Source: Thioclava indica (lineage in GTDB: Bacteria; Pseudomonadota; Alphaproteobacteria; Rhodobacterales; Rhodobacteraceae). From it: a stretch of DNA of 64,000 nt. Below, one piece after another: positions 8,997 through 17,268 of the stretch; the stretch's first letter is position 1, and the number at the start of each line of letters is the position of its first letter. The notes below the pieces were generated by a model. The model was not told the DNA's origin and made no database searches. It was given only the letters and a program-made list of their open reading frames with translations. The position numbers were made by a program, and so were the translations under genes. The DNA lies in assembly GCF_000714545.1 (NCBI RefSeq), contig NZ_AUNB01000012.1, positions 20,567 to 84,566 on the forward strand. The letters run 5' to 3'.

Positions 8997-9758
8997 ATGG
9001 AAACGACGCTTGAAATCCTGACAGCCCCTGCGCTGAGCGGCCTGCAGCACGGGTTTTTCACGCGAAAGGGCGGGGCGTCATCGGGCATCTTCTGGGGGCT
9101 GAATTGCGGCCCCGGTTCGTCGGATCAGGCCGAAGCCGTGCGCACCAATCGCGCCCGCGCGGCCTGTGCGCTGGGCGTGTCCCCCGATGCGCTTGTGGGC
9201 GTGCATCAAGTGCATTCGCCCGATGTGTTAACCATTGACGCGCCACCCGAGACCCAAGCCGAGGCGGATGCGATCGTGACCGCCACGCCAGGGTTGGCAA
9301 TTTCGGTGCTTACGGCTGATTGCCAGCCGGTATTGTTTGCCGATGCCAAGGCGGGGGTCATCGGTGCCGCCCATGCCGGTTGGCGCGGCGCGCTGGAGGG
9401 CGTTTTGGAAAATACGCTGGATGCGATGGAACGCCTTGGCGCACAGCGCGAGAATATCACCGCCGTGATCGGCCCTTGTATTTCGCAGCAAGCCTACGAG
9501 GTGGGCGAGGAATTCATGGAACGGTTCATCGTCGAAGACCCCGCCTATAGCCGCTTCTTTTCCGGCGGGCCGGGCGGCAAGGCGCATTTCGATTTGCCAA
9601 GTTTCAGCCTGCAGCGTCTTCGTGATGCCGGGGTCGGATCGGCTGAGTGGATCCGGCGCTGCACCTATAGCGAACCCGAGTTGTTTTTCTCGTATCGGCG
9701 CACGACCCATGCCGGTGAGGCAGATTACGGACGGTTGCTGTCTGCGATTCGTCTGTGA
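8997..9758 (+). CDS. pgeF: Peptidoglycan editing factor PgeF (multicopper polyphenol oxidase/laccase domain)
   Basis: YfiH/PgeF-family protein of 253 residues. It carries the conserved metal/active-site set: ADCQPV, GAAHAGWRGALEG (Cys/His pair region) and IGPCISQQAYEVGEE. Members act on purine nucleosides in vitro and, in E. coli, remove misincorporated L-Ser from muropeptide precursors. The start at 8997 has AAGGAA 5 bases upstream; the longer frame reads through the end of midA. It is third in the lgt operon, which suits an envelope role. Confidence 0.88.
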   Translation: METTLEILTAPALSGLQHGFFTRKGGASSGIFWGLNCGPGSSDQAEAVRTNRARAACALGVSPDALVGVHQVHSPDVLTIDAPPETQAEADAIVTATPGLAISVLTADCQPVLFADAKAGVIGAAHAGWRGALEGVLENTLDAMERLGAQRENITAVIGPCISQQAYEVGEEFMERFIVEDPAYSRFFSGGPGGKAHFDLPSFSLQRLRDAGVGSAEWIRRCTYSEPELFFSYRRTTHAGEADYGRLLSAIRL

Positions 9759-9994
9759 TTGCGGCAAGAAAGCGGTGAATCTGCGCCTTTGAATAGCCTC
9801 ACTTTGGGTGTCTCGCGGCGCAATCGCGACGAAAACACTTGATTGCGCGGGATATTGAAACAATCGCGCTTGCCTCATTTCGCGCTCGTGCGTCGTGAAA
9901 AAACTTCTTTCGCCGCCCAAAGCTGGCCGCAAAGCCCCGCCATAAAGGATGAAACCGGAGAAACCGGAACCGCAACCTGAGGCAGGAGCACATC

Positions 9995-10156
9995 ATGAGC
10001 CGTAAAACGACCCAAAGCCGCTGGATCAAATCTGTACTACGCCAAGCCGCCGTGACAGAGGTGCAAATGCCCTTCGCCCGCGGCGCGCGTAAATCGCTGT
10101 CTGAACGCCGTAGCGAGCACGAAATTGCCCCAGCCCGCCGCGTCGCGGCGTCTTAA
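9995..10156 (+). CDS. Small basic protein, 53 residues, unknown function
   Basis: A short frame, preceded by AGGAG at 6-7 bases, encodes a strongly basic peptide (MSRKTTQSRWIKSVLRQ, then MPFARGARKS, ending in AARRVAAS). It has no membrane segment and no cysteine. I have a recollection of similar short 'MPWARGARR' proteins annotated as hypothetical in other Rhodobacterales, which supports it being real, but I cannot check that. It lies between pgeF and the Hint gene with about 240 bases of A+T-richer leader, so it probably has its own promoter. Nucleic-acid binding is possible from the charge but not shown. Confidence 0.6.
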   Translation: MSRKTTQSRWIKSVLRQAAVTEVQMPFARGARKSLSERRSEHEIAPARRVAAS

Positions 10157-10495
10157 GGGTTCAGAGTTTCCTTTCCGGCCTGCACGGGGTTTGTGGTGAC
10201 ACATCCGTGTGCGCTGTTGAGAGGAATCGGGACGAAGGCTGCCACTTTCGTCCCAAATATCCCCGCGTCCCGGCCTGCCCCGGGGCGCGGGGTGATTCGT
10301 CTTGGATTGTGGCAAGACTGTGGCCGCGCGTCCCGTGGTTTGAAACGATACGGGGATGGGTGGGTGCATTGCACGCCTGCCGGGCGACAATTTACGCTGA
10401 AATTTGACGGCTGCGCTGGGGGTGGTCATTATCCTTTGACACACTGCATCCGGTGGGGGCCGTCGCAGATGTGAACAGACCGGAAGGCTGCTCGC
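10157..10495. other. Intergenic region with two GC-rich hairpins
   Basis: 339 bases without a gene I can support. Two inverted repeats stand out: GGGACGAA...TTCGTCCC at 10229-10254, and CCCCGCG...CGCGGGG at about 10261-10293. Neither is followed by a T-tract; they may end transcription of the 53-residue gene or form a leader. The last 60 bases, around 10435-10495 (TTTGACAC box, then GGAAGG before the ATG), probably hold the promoter and ribosome site of the Hint gene. Confidence 0.45.
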
Positions 10496-11305
10496 ATGAG
10501 GAATACCCACCGTTCGGTGGCGGGGTTGTCCCCCGCTCACACGACATCCGATTCGCATGTCTCACAGGCACCCGCGCGGGTTTTGCGCGCTACGCCACCT
10601 AGTCCCAAACGCACGCTCAAGGCGTCGGCGCTGACGCGGCGCTACTCGACGATGTGGCTGGGCGAAGGCGGCATGATCGAAGACGAAACCCGCATCGCCC
10701 CCGCGATTCCGCTGTTTGAAGAGGCCTTCTCGGCCATGGCGCGCGGCTCTGTTCTGGCCACCGAGGAAGGCCCCGTGGCCATCGAAGATCTCGTGCCGGG
10801 CATGCGCGTGCACACCGCCGAGGGGCGCGTCGAAACGGTCACGTGGATCGGCTCTATGACGATGTTTCCGGCGGGGGCTGAGGGGGGCGCGAAACTGATC
10901 CGAGTCGCTGCCGAGGCGTTCGGTCACGCGCGCCCGATGCCCGATCTAGTGCTGGGTCCACATGCCCGCATCGGGTTGCGCGACGCGCGCTTGCGTGGAC
11001 GCATGGGGAACGAGCAGGCCTATGTGCCGATCTCGGGCTTTATCGACGGCGTCAGCGTCATCGAGGTGCAGCCAGCCTCGCCGGTTAGCGTTTATCATCT
11101 GGTTCTGGAAACCCAAGGCTCGCTGAAGGTCGGCGGGCTTGAGGTAGAAAGCTATCACCCCGGCGAGGGGGCAGAGCGGATGATCGATGCGCGCATGTTG
11201 CAGCTGTTCACCGGCGTTTTTCCGCAAATCTCGCATTTGCGCGAGTTCGGTCGCCTCAGCCATCCGCGCCTGACCCGCTACGAGGTCGAAGACATGCTGG
11301 TCTGA
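10496..11305 (+). CDS. Hint (Hedgehog/intein-fold) domain protein
   Basis: 269 residues. The intein-like signature begins at ARGSVLATEEGPVAIEDLVPGM, the usual start of bacterial Hint domains (here Ser where a self-splicing intein would have Cys or Ser), followed by TAEGRVETVTWIG and, near the end, YHLVLETQGSLKVGGLEVESYHPGE. The first 70 residues are Ala/Thr/Ser-rich and low complexity. Rhodobacterales carry many such proteins, often labelled type I secretion or hemolysin-like, but I see no Ca-binding RTX repeats here. Ribosome site GGAAGG is 8 bases upstream. A strong terminator follows. The biological role is unknown. Confidence 0.75.
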   Translation: MRNTHRSVAGLSPAHTTSDSHVSQAPARVLRATPPSPKRTLKASALTRRYSTMWLGEGGMIEDETRIAPAIPLFEEAFSAMARGSVLATEEGPVAIEDLVPGMRVHTAEGRVETVTWIGSMTMFPAGAEGGAKLIRVAAEAFGHARPMPDLVLGPHARIGLRDARLRGRMGNEQAYVPISGFIDGVSVIEVQPASPVSVYHLVLETQGSLKVGGLEVESYHPGEGAERMIDARMLQLFTGVFPQISHLREFGRLSHPRLTRYEVEDMLV

Positions 11306-11327
11306 CGGGGAAGCAGACCGGTATCAG

Positions 11328-11361
11328 AAAGCCGCGCGAGAGGGGACTCGCGCGGCTTTTG
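11328..11361 (+). terminator. Intrinsic terminator after the Hint gene
   Basis: GCCGCGCGAG and CTCGCGCGGC form a perfect 10-bp stem around a 6-base loop, with AAA before and TTTT after. It can also stop transcription arriving from the HNH gene on the other strand. Confidence 0.9.
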
Positions 11362-11396
11362 TTTGTTTGTCGAAGGGAGTAGGATTTTTGAGTACG

Positions 11397-12035
11397 CTAC
11401 TTGCTGCTCGGAAGGAGCTTGTCGCGCAAGTCCTTGACCGTATCCTGTCCTTTAGGAAGGCGATGAATCATCGCGTGGCAATTGGGACAAAGAGGAACGA
11501 GATCTTCACGCGGGTCTAGTGTGTAGCTTTCTCCGCGTGTAGCAAGCGGCACCTTATGATGAACATGGATAAAACCTGCGCCCAATTCGCCGTAACGATC
11601 AGCAAAATCAAGGCCACAAGCTTCGCAAGCAGTGCGACCACGTTTTTCGTAGAAGTAGGTCAGGCATGCCGTACGGGCCTTGGGATCGCGTTCGTATCTA
11701 TTTACAACAACGCTCTGTTCTTCGCCCTCGGAATAAGTCTGTTCTTCGGGAAAGAGGCAGCCAAATTGAACTGTTGGAGTTGAACCATCCAATTCAACGC
11801 AGTTAAATCCGAGGCCAGCTAGTTGTTCACGTAGCCTTAAGGAATTGGTGAAGTCTGTATTGATGCCAGTTGTTGCCAGTGCCCAAATCGCTTTCAAAGG
11901 CAGTGGATAGCCCGTATCTGGATGCCGGATATGCCAGTGGAAATGTTCGCCCATATGTGCAGGGCGATCACCTGCAAGATAGGCCTCCATCGCGCTCAGG
12001 ATGGAGGCCCTGTCTGGTCGGCTGAGAGGGTGCAT
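11397..12035 (-). CDS. HNH endonuclease (McrA-like)
   Basis: 212-residue predicted nuclease. The C-terminal HNH/zinc module is complete: CEAC (137-140), HVHHKVPL (157-164) and CPNCHAMIH (183-191). Residues 1-115 form a separate domain (GYPLPLKAIWALA, then LREQLAGLGFNCVEL) resembling the PPKAV-type region found before some restriction-like HNH nucleases; I recall this pattern but cannot verify it. Its ATG overlaps the pepF stop by one base (TGATG), so it is probably co-translated with pepF. Base composition is visibly richer in A+T than all neighbours, suggesting acquisition. A solitary modified-DNA (type IV-like) nuclease is a reasonable guess. Confidence 0.82.
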   Translation of the reverse strand: MHPLSRPDRASILSAMEAYLAGDRPAHMGEHFHWHIRHPDTGYPLPLKAIWALATTGINTDFTNSLRLREQLAGLGFNCVELDGSTPTVQFGCLFPEEQTYSEGEEQSVVVNRYERDPKARTACLTYFYEKRGRTACEACGLDFADRYGELGAGFIHVHHKVPLATRGESYTLDPREDLVPLCPNCHAMIHRLPKGQDTVKDLRDKLLPSSK

Positions 12036-13852
12036 CAGCCCTCCATCGCCTCCAGCTCGTCGATAAAGCCCTCGATCATCGACAGGCCCTTGTCCCAGAA
12101 CGCGGGGTCGGTGGCATCCAGCCCGAAGGGGGCGAGCAGTTCCTTGTGATGCATGGATCCGCCCGCTTCGAGCATCGCGAAATACTTGTCTTGGAAGCCC
12201 TGCGGTTCGGCCTCGTAAGCGGCATAAAGTGCGTTCACCAGACCATCGCCGAACGCATAGGCGTAGACGTAGAACGGCGAGTGGACGAAATGCGGGATGT
12301 AGGACCAGAAGGTTTCGTATCCGGGCATGAATTCGAACACCGGACCTAAAGATTCACCCTGCACCGACATCCACAAGGCGTTGATATCTTCGGGCGTTAG
12401 CTCACCCTCCGCGCGCGCGGCATGCAGCTTGCATTCGAAATCGTAAAACGCGATCTGGCGCACGACCGTGTTGATCATGTCCTCGACCTTGCCCGCGAGC
12501 ATGGTCTTACGTTCCTCTTGCGTCTTGGCCCCCGCTAGCAGCTTGCGGAAGGTCAGCATCTCGCCAAAGACGCTGGCAGTTTCGGCCAAGGTCAGCGGGG
12601 TTGAGGCCAGCATCTCGCCCTGTTTCGCCGCCAACACCTGATGCACGCCGTGGCCCAACTCATGCGCCAGCGTCATCACATCGCGCGGTTTGCCAAGGTA
12701 GTTGAGCATCACATAGGGGTGCACGGTGGTCACGGTCGGATGGGCGAACGCACCCGGAGCCTTACCCGGTTTCACGCCCGCATCAATCCAGCCGCGATCA
12801 AAGAAAGGTTGCGCGATCTCGGCCATGCGCGGATCAAACCCGGCATAGGCATCCAGCACAGTGGCTTTGGCTTCGTCCCATTGGATCTCGCGCGGGTCTT
12901 CGGCCGGCAGCGGCGCGTTGCGATCCCAGATTTGCAGCTTGTCCAGACCCAGCCATTTCGCCTTGAGTTTGTAGTAGCGATGGCTGAGGCGCGGATAGGC
13001 GGCGACCACGGCATTGCGCAGGGCCTCGACCACCTCGGGTTCGACATCGTTGGACAGGTGGCGACCCGTTTGGGGCGTGGGCATCTTGCGCCAGCGATCC
13101 TCGATCTCTTTTTCCTTGGCCAGCGTGTTGTGGATACGTGAGAAGGTGCGGATATTTTCGCTAAACACTTTCGCCAGCGCTTGCGCCGCCGCTTCGCGTT
13201 TGGCGCGGTCGTGATCGGACAGAAGTGTTGTGGTGGCCTCAAGGCTAAGGGTCTCGCCCAGCACATCAAATTCCAGCGCGGCGGTGGTTTCGTCAAACAA
13301 GCGGTTCCACGCAGCCGCCCCGACGACCGATTGATCGTGCAGGAATTTTTCCATCTCATCGGAAAGCTGATGCGGTTTCATCGCGCGCATCCGGTCGAAG
13401 ACGGGCTTGTAGCGCGCCACCTGCGGATCGGCGAACACCGCTTCGTAATGCGCGTCGTTGATACGGTTGAATTCAAGGCTGAAAAACACGAGCGGCGTGG
13501 TGAATGTCGTGATCTTGTCCTGCGCATCTGCCATCTGTTTGACGCGCGCGCCATCGCCAGTGTTTTGATAATAGCGCAGCCCGACATAAGACATCACGCG
13601 GCCCGCTTTTTCCTCGATCGCCTCATAGCGCGCGATGCACTCGGCCATGCCGCGCGCATCCAGATCGGCGAGCTTGCCCTGATAATCGCGTGCAAAGGCG
13701 GCGCAGTTTTCTTCCAGCCACGCCATATCGGCGGCAAGTTCGGGCGCGTCGGGCGCAGGATACAGATCGCTCAGATCCCAGTCGGGAAGCTCGCCGAACG
13801 CCCCCGAATTTGCATTGGCATCATAAACAGGGCGGGGGGGCGTGAATGTCAT
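12035..13852 (-). CDS. pepF: Oligoendopeptidase F, M3 metallopeptidase
   Basis: Cytoplasmic zinc endopeptidase that trims peptides of roughly 7-17 residues. The 605-residue protein has the M3 architecture: alpha-helical N-terminal half (PDWDLSDLYPAPDAPEL at the start) and the catalytic helix LAHELGHGVHQVLA with HExxH zinc ligands, followed by ETASVFGEMLTF that supplies the third ligand. The downstream HNH gene begins within its stop codon. The 200 bases upstream separate it from the divergent ATP-grasp gene and must hold both promoters. Confidence 0.95.
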   Translation of the reverse strand: MTFTPPRPVYDANANSGAFGELPDWDLSDLYPAPDAPELAADMAWLEENCAAFARDYQGKLADLDARGMAECIARYEAIEEKAGRVMSYVGLRYYQNTGDGARVKQMADAQDKITTFTTPLVFFSLEFNRINDAHYEAVFADPQVARYKPVFDRMRAMKPHQLSDEMEKFLHDQSVVGAAAWNRLFDETTAALEFDVLGETLSLEATTTLLSDHDRAKREAAAQALAKVFSENIRTFSRIHNTLAKEKEIEDRWRKMPTPQTGRHLSNDVEPEVVEALRNAVVAAYPRLSHRYYKLKAKWLGLDKLQIWDRNAPLPAEDPREIQWDEAKATVLDAYAGFDPRMAEIAQPFFDRGWIDAGVKPGKAPGAFAHPTVTTVHPYVMLNYLGKPRDVMTLAHELGHGVHQVLAAKQGEMLASTPLTLAETASVFGEMLTFRKLLAGAKTQEERKTMLAGKVEDMINTVVRQIAFYDFECKLHAARAEGELTPEDINALWMSVQGESLGPVFEFMPGYETFWSYIPHFVHSPFYVYAYAFGDGLVNALYAAYEAEPQGFQDKYFAMLEAGGSMHHKELLAPFGLDATDPAFWDKGLSMIEGFIDELEAMEG

Positions 13853-14052
13853 AGCGTCCTCTTGGTGTGGCTGTCGGTCTTGAGATAGGGGGGATGGGGT
13901 GGAAATGGCAAGGGGTGCGTAAAATTTGGGCAGCGGACCACAAATGTAGCATCGTTCGCCTCATTGCGCACCACAACCGCAGCGATTGCCTTTCCCTGCG
14001 GATGCTCTAGCCTTAGAAATGAGGTAGGGAAGCAGGAGTAGCCGCGATCGCA

Positions 14053-15465
14053 ATGACAGAGTATTTCAACGAGATGTTCGACGGGGATCAGGTGCGTGCG
14101 CCCTATAGCGCGCTGGATGGCTGGACCCGCGATATGCCCGCCGATTTACGTGCCATGAAACAGGCCGAGGCAGAGGCCATGTTTCGTCGGATCGGGATCA
14201 CATTTGCGGTTTATGGTGAGGGCGGCGACCCGGATCGATTGATCCCGTTCGATATGTTTCCCCGCGTGTTCACGCAAATGGAGTGGCGCAAACTTGAACG
14301 CGGCATCAAGCAGCGTGCCCGTGCGTTGAATGCCTTTTTGCTCGATGTCTATGGCCGCGGTGAGATCGTGCGCGCCGGACGCATCCCAGCCCGTCTCGTC
14401 TATCAAAACGAGGCTTATGAGCGTGCTGTTAGCGGTTTCGTGCCGCCGCGCGGTATCTACAGCCATATAGTGGGCATTGATCTGGTGCGCACCGGGCGTG
14501 ATCAGTTCTACGTCCTTGAAGACAACTGCCGCACGCCCTCGGGTGTGTCCTATATGCTGGAAAACCGCGAGATCATGATGCGGATGTTCCCGCAGCTTTT
14601 CCGCGACAACCGGATCGAGCCGGTCGAGGGCTACCCCGAGGCGCTGCGGCGCACTCTGGCCTCGGTTGCGCCTGCGAAATGCACTGGCGAGCCGACAATC
14701 GCGATCCTCACGCCGGGGCATTTCAACTCGGCTTATTATGAACATTCCTTCTTGGCCGATCTGATGGGTGTGGATCTGGTCGAAGGGGCCGATTTGTTCG
14801 TTGAGGGCGGGTTCTGCTGGATGCGCACCACCGAGGGGCCGCAAAAGCTGGATGTGATTTATCGCAGGCTGGATGATGCCTATCTCGATCCGCTGTGCTT
14901 CCGTCCTGATTCCATGCTGGGCGTGCCGGGGCTGATGGATGTCTATCGCTCGGGCGGGGTGACGATTACCTCGGCGCCCGGTGCCGGTGTGGCCGATGAC
15001 AAGGCGATCTATACTTTCGTGCCGGAAATGATCCGCTTTTATCTGGGCGAAGAGCCGCTTCTGGAAAACGTGCCGACATGGCAATGTGCCAAGGAAGATG
15101 ATCTGAAATACGTGCTCGACAAGATTGGTGAACTGGTCGTCAAGGAGGTTCATGGATCGGGCGGTTACGGGATGCTGGTAGGGCCGAAATCCACCAAAGA
15201 GCAGATTGAGATTTTCCGTCATAAGATCATGGAAGATCCCGACAATTATATCGCCCAACCGACGCTGGCGCTGTCCACCACCCCGACTTTCGTCGAGGAA
15301 GGGGTGGCCCCGCGCCATGTCGATCTGCGGCCGTATTGCCTTGTAGGGGATAAAATCGAACTGATGCCAGGCGGATTAACGCGCGTGGCACTGACCGAAG
15401 GCTCGCTGGTGGTGAATTCAAGCCAGGGTGGCGGCGTCAAAGATACTTGGGTTCTGGCGGAGTGA
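14053..15465 (+). CDS. Circularly permuted ATP-grasp protein (DUF404/DUF407)
   Basis: First gene of the Anbu operon. The 470-residue protein shows the family signatures FDEM-like YFNEMFDGD at the N-terminus, FPRVFTQMEWRKLERGIKQR, FYVLEDNCRTPSGVSYMLEN, and the C-terminal ELVVKEVHGSGGYGMLVG (nucleotide-binding lysine and Gly loop). ATP-grasp enzymes join a carboxylate to an amine or thiol, so amide or peptide formation is expected. Substrates are unknown. The ATG has an AGGAG only at 14 bases, so a later start is possible. Confidence 0.88.
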   Translation: MTEYFNEMFDGDQVRAPYSALDGWTRDMPADLRAMKQAEAEAMFRRIGITFAVYGEGGDPDRLIPFDMFPRVFTQMEWRKLERGIKQRARALNAFLLDVYGRGEIVRAGRIPARLVYQNEAYERAVSGFVPPRGIYSHIVGIDLVRTGRDQFYVLEDNCRTPSGVSYMLENREIMMRMFPQLFRDNRIEPVEGYPEALRRTLASVAPAKCTGEPTIAILTPGHFNSAYYEHSFLADLMGVDLVEGADLFVEGGFCWMRTTEGPQKLDVIYRRLDDAYLDPLCFRPDSMLGVPGLMDVYRSGGVTITSAPGAGVADDKAIYTFVPEMIRFYLGEEPLLENVPTWQCAKEDDLKYVLDKIGELVVKEVHGSGGYGMLVGPKSTKEQIEIFRHKIMEDPDNYIAQPTLALSTTPTFVEEGVAPRHVDLRPYCLVGDKIELMPGGLTRVALTEGSLVVNSSQGGGVKDTWVLAE

Positions 15466-15469
15466 TGAC

Positions 15470-16426
15470 ATGCTAAGCCGGACGGCGGAAAATCTGTTTT
15501 GGGTCGCGCGCTACATGGAGCGCGCGGAAACGATGGCGCGACTGCTGGAAGTGGGGTCGCGAATTTCGCTGACGCCCTCTGCGGGGCATGGTCACAGATC
15601 GGACTGGGAAAGTCTGCTGCAAGCCTCGGGCACGGCCGAGGGGTTCTGGGCGAAATACGGCGACCCGGTGCAGCGCAATATCGAAAGCTATCTGTTCTTT
15701 GATCGCGACAATCCGTCATCGGTGATTTCGTGCATCGAACGGGCGCGCGAGAACGCCCGCATCGTTCGCACGGCGATCACCGGGCAGGTCTGGGACACGC
15801 TCAACACCGCGTTCCAGCAGATCCGCCAGATCGAACGTCAGCCGCGTTCTGAGATGGAGCTGGGCGAGCTGTGCGACTGGGTGAACCGTCAATCGGCGCT
15901 GCTGCGTGGCTCGATGGATGGCACGATGCTGCGCAATGACGGCTTCTTTTTCATGAACCTGGGCTACGCGCTAGAGCGGGCCGACAACACCGCGCGTCTG
16001 ATCGACGTGAAGTACTTCGTGTTATTGCCATCGATCGGGATGGTCGGCTCGGGGCTGGATAATTACCAATGGCGGGTGCTGTTGCGCGCGCTGAATGCGC
16101 ATCGGGCGTTTCACTGGGCTTATGGTGGCGAAATCACATCGGCCAAGATCGTCGATTTCCTGATCCTCAACTCGGCGAGCCCGCGCTCGCTGCTGTCATC
16201 GACCAAGAAGGCGATGCACCATCTGGACAATCTGGCGACCTATTACAACAAGCCCGCTGGCCCGGCACAAGAAAGCGCACATGCCTTGGTTGCCGCGTTG
16301 TCAGCCACGCCTGTCCCCGAGATTTTCGACGAAGGGTTGCATGAATTCCTGACGCGTTTCATTCAGGATATCGGCGCGCTGACCGGTCTGGTGCAGCGCA
16401 ACTACCTGAGTGGAGAGGCGCGATGA
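15470..16426 (+). CDS. Alpha-E domain protein (DUF403)
   Basis: 318-residue, mainly alpha-helical protein. Family signatures: MLSRTAENLFWVARYMERAE at the N-terminus, DNTARLIDVKYFVLLPS in the middle, and SASPRSLLSS then AMHHLDNLA. The start at 15470 fits the usual MLSRTAxNLFW N-terminus and lies 4 bases after the ATP-grasp stop. It nearly always sits next to the permuted ATP-grasp protein and a transglutaminase. The function is unproven; a partner or scaffold of the ATP-grasp enzyme is the common proposal. Confidence 0.88.
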   Translation: MLSRTAENLFWVARYMERAETMARLLEVGSRISLTPSAGHGHRSDWESLLQASGTAEGFWAKYGDPVQRNIESYLFFDRDNPSSVISCIERARENARIVRTAITGQVWDTLNTAFQQIRQIERQPRSEMELGELCDWVNRQSALLRGSMDGTMLRNDGFFFMNLGYALERADNTARLIDVKYFVLLPSIGMVGSGLDNYQWRVLLRALNAHRAFHWAYGGEITSAKIVDFLILNSASPRSLLSSTKKAMHHLDNLATYYNKPAGPAQESAHALVAALSATPVPEIFDEGLHEFLTRFIQDIGALTGLVQRNYLSGEAR

Positions 16427-17235
16427 TCCTTACAGTCGATCATGTGACGACATATTCCTACGACACAGCGATGGGGGCTTCGGTGCAATCGCTGCGCCTG
16501 TTTCCCTCGCGGTTTAGTGGCCAACGCGAGATCGACTGGCATGTCGCCGTCGAAGGCGGCATCCGCGGCGGTGAGTTTCGCGACGGGGCGGGCGATAAGG
16601 TCGAAAGCTGGTCGGTGCGCCCTCCGGTCGAGGAGGTCGTCGTGACGGTGCGGGGGCAGATCGAAACGATAGATACGGCGGGCGTGTTGCGCGGTCACCG
16701 CGAGTTGGTACATCCGATGGCCTATTTGCGCGAAACGACCGCGACATGGATCGACGAGGGGTTGTCGAAACTGGCTGCGGAAGCCGTGGCGGATTGCACA
16801 GAGACGCTGGATTGTGCGCATCGCCTGAGTGCGGCTGTGTCCGAGGCGATTTCTTACGAACCCGGCACGACCGACGCCCACACCACTGCCGCCGAGGCTT
16901 TGGCCCAAGGCAAGGGCGTGTGTCAGGATCATGCGCATGCGCTGATTGCCGTGGCGCGCGCCCATGACATGCCGGCCCGATACGTTTCGGGGTATCTGTT
17001 TGCCACCGAAGATGGGGCGCCCCATGAGGCCGCTCATGCGTGGACGGAAATCTGGATCGAGGGCATGGGCTGGATCGGCTTTGACGCCGCCAATAGCTGC
17101 TGCCCCGATGATCGCTACATCCGTCTGGGGTCCGGTTTAGACGCGAATGAGGCCGCGCCAATTCGCGGTATCACCCAAGGCGGATCGGAAGAGCGCCTAA
17201 ACGTCACAGTTGCTCTTGAGCAAGTCCAGCAATAA
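16423..17235 (+). CDS. Transglutaminase-like protein of the Anbu operon
   Basis: 270-residue protein with the N-terminal beta domain (LTVDHVTTYSYD) and a complete triad: Cys in GVCQDHAHALI, His in AAHAWTEIW, Asp in GFDAANS, followed by the DDRYIRLG signature common in this subfamily. Its start overlaps the alpha-E stop by 4 bases (ATGA). It may cleave or form amide bonds in the same pathway as the ATP-grasp enzyme. Confidence 0.9.
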   Translation: MILTVDHVTTYSYDTAMGASVQSLRLFPSRFSGQREIDWHVAVEGGIRGGEFRDGAGDKVESWSVRPPVEEVVVTVRGQIETIDTAGVLRGHRELVHPMAYLRETTATWIDEGLSKLAAEAVADCTETLDCAHRLSAAVSEAISYEPGTTDAHTTAAEALAQGKGVCQDHAHALIAVARAHDMPARYVSGYLFATEDGAPHEAAHAWTEIWIEGMGWIGFDAANSCCPDDRYIRLGSGLDANEAAPIRGITQGGSEERLNVTVALEQVQQ

Positions 17236-17268
17236 GGTCGCGCTGATCAGGGGGATCAGGGGAAAATT

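Noticed and set aside
9818..9848. GCGCAATC...GATTGCGC inverted repeat after pgeF as terminator
   Set aside because: A 15-base loop and no T-tract make it weak; it may be incidental.
10193..10474. Possible 93-residue protein in the 10157-10495 gap
   Set aside because: The frame has no good ribosome site and an odd composition, and overlaps two hairpins; more likely a chance frame in GC-rich DNA.
15428..15469. Earlier start for the alpha-E gene within the ATP-grasp end
   Set aside because: The family always begins MLSRTAxN, which matches ATG 15470.
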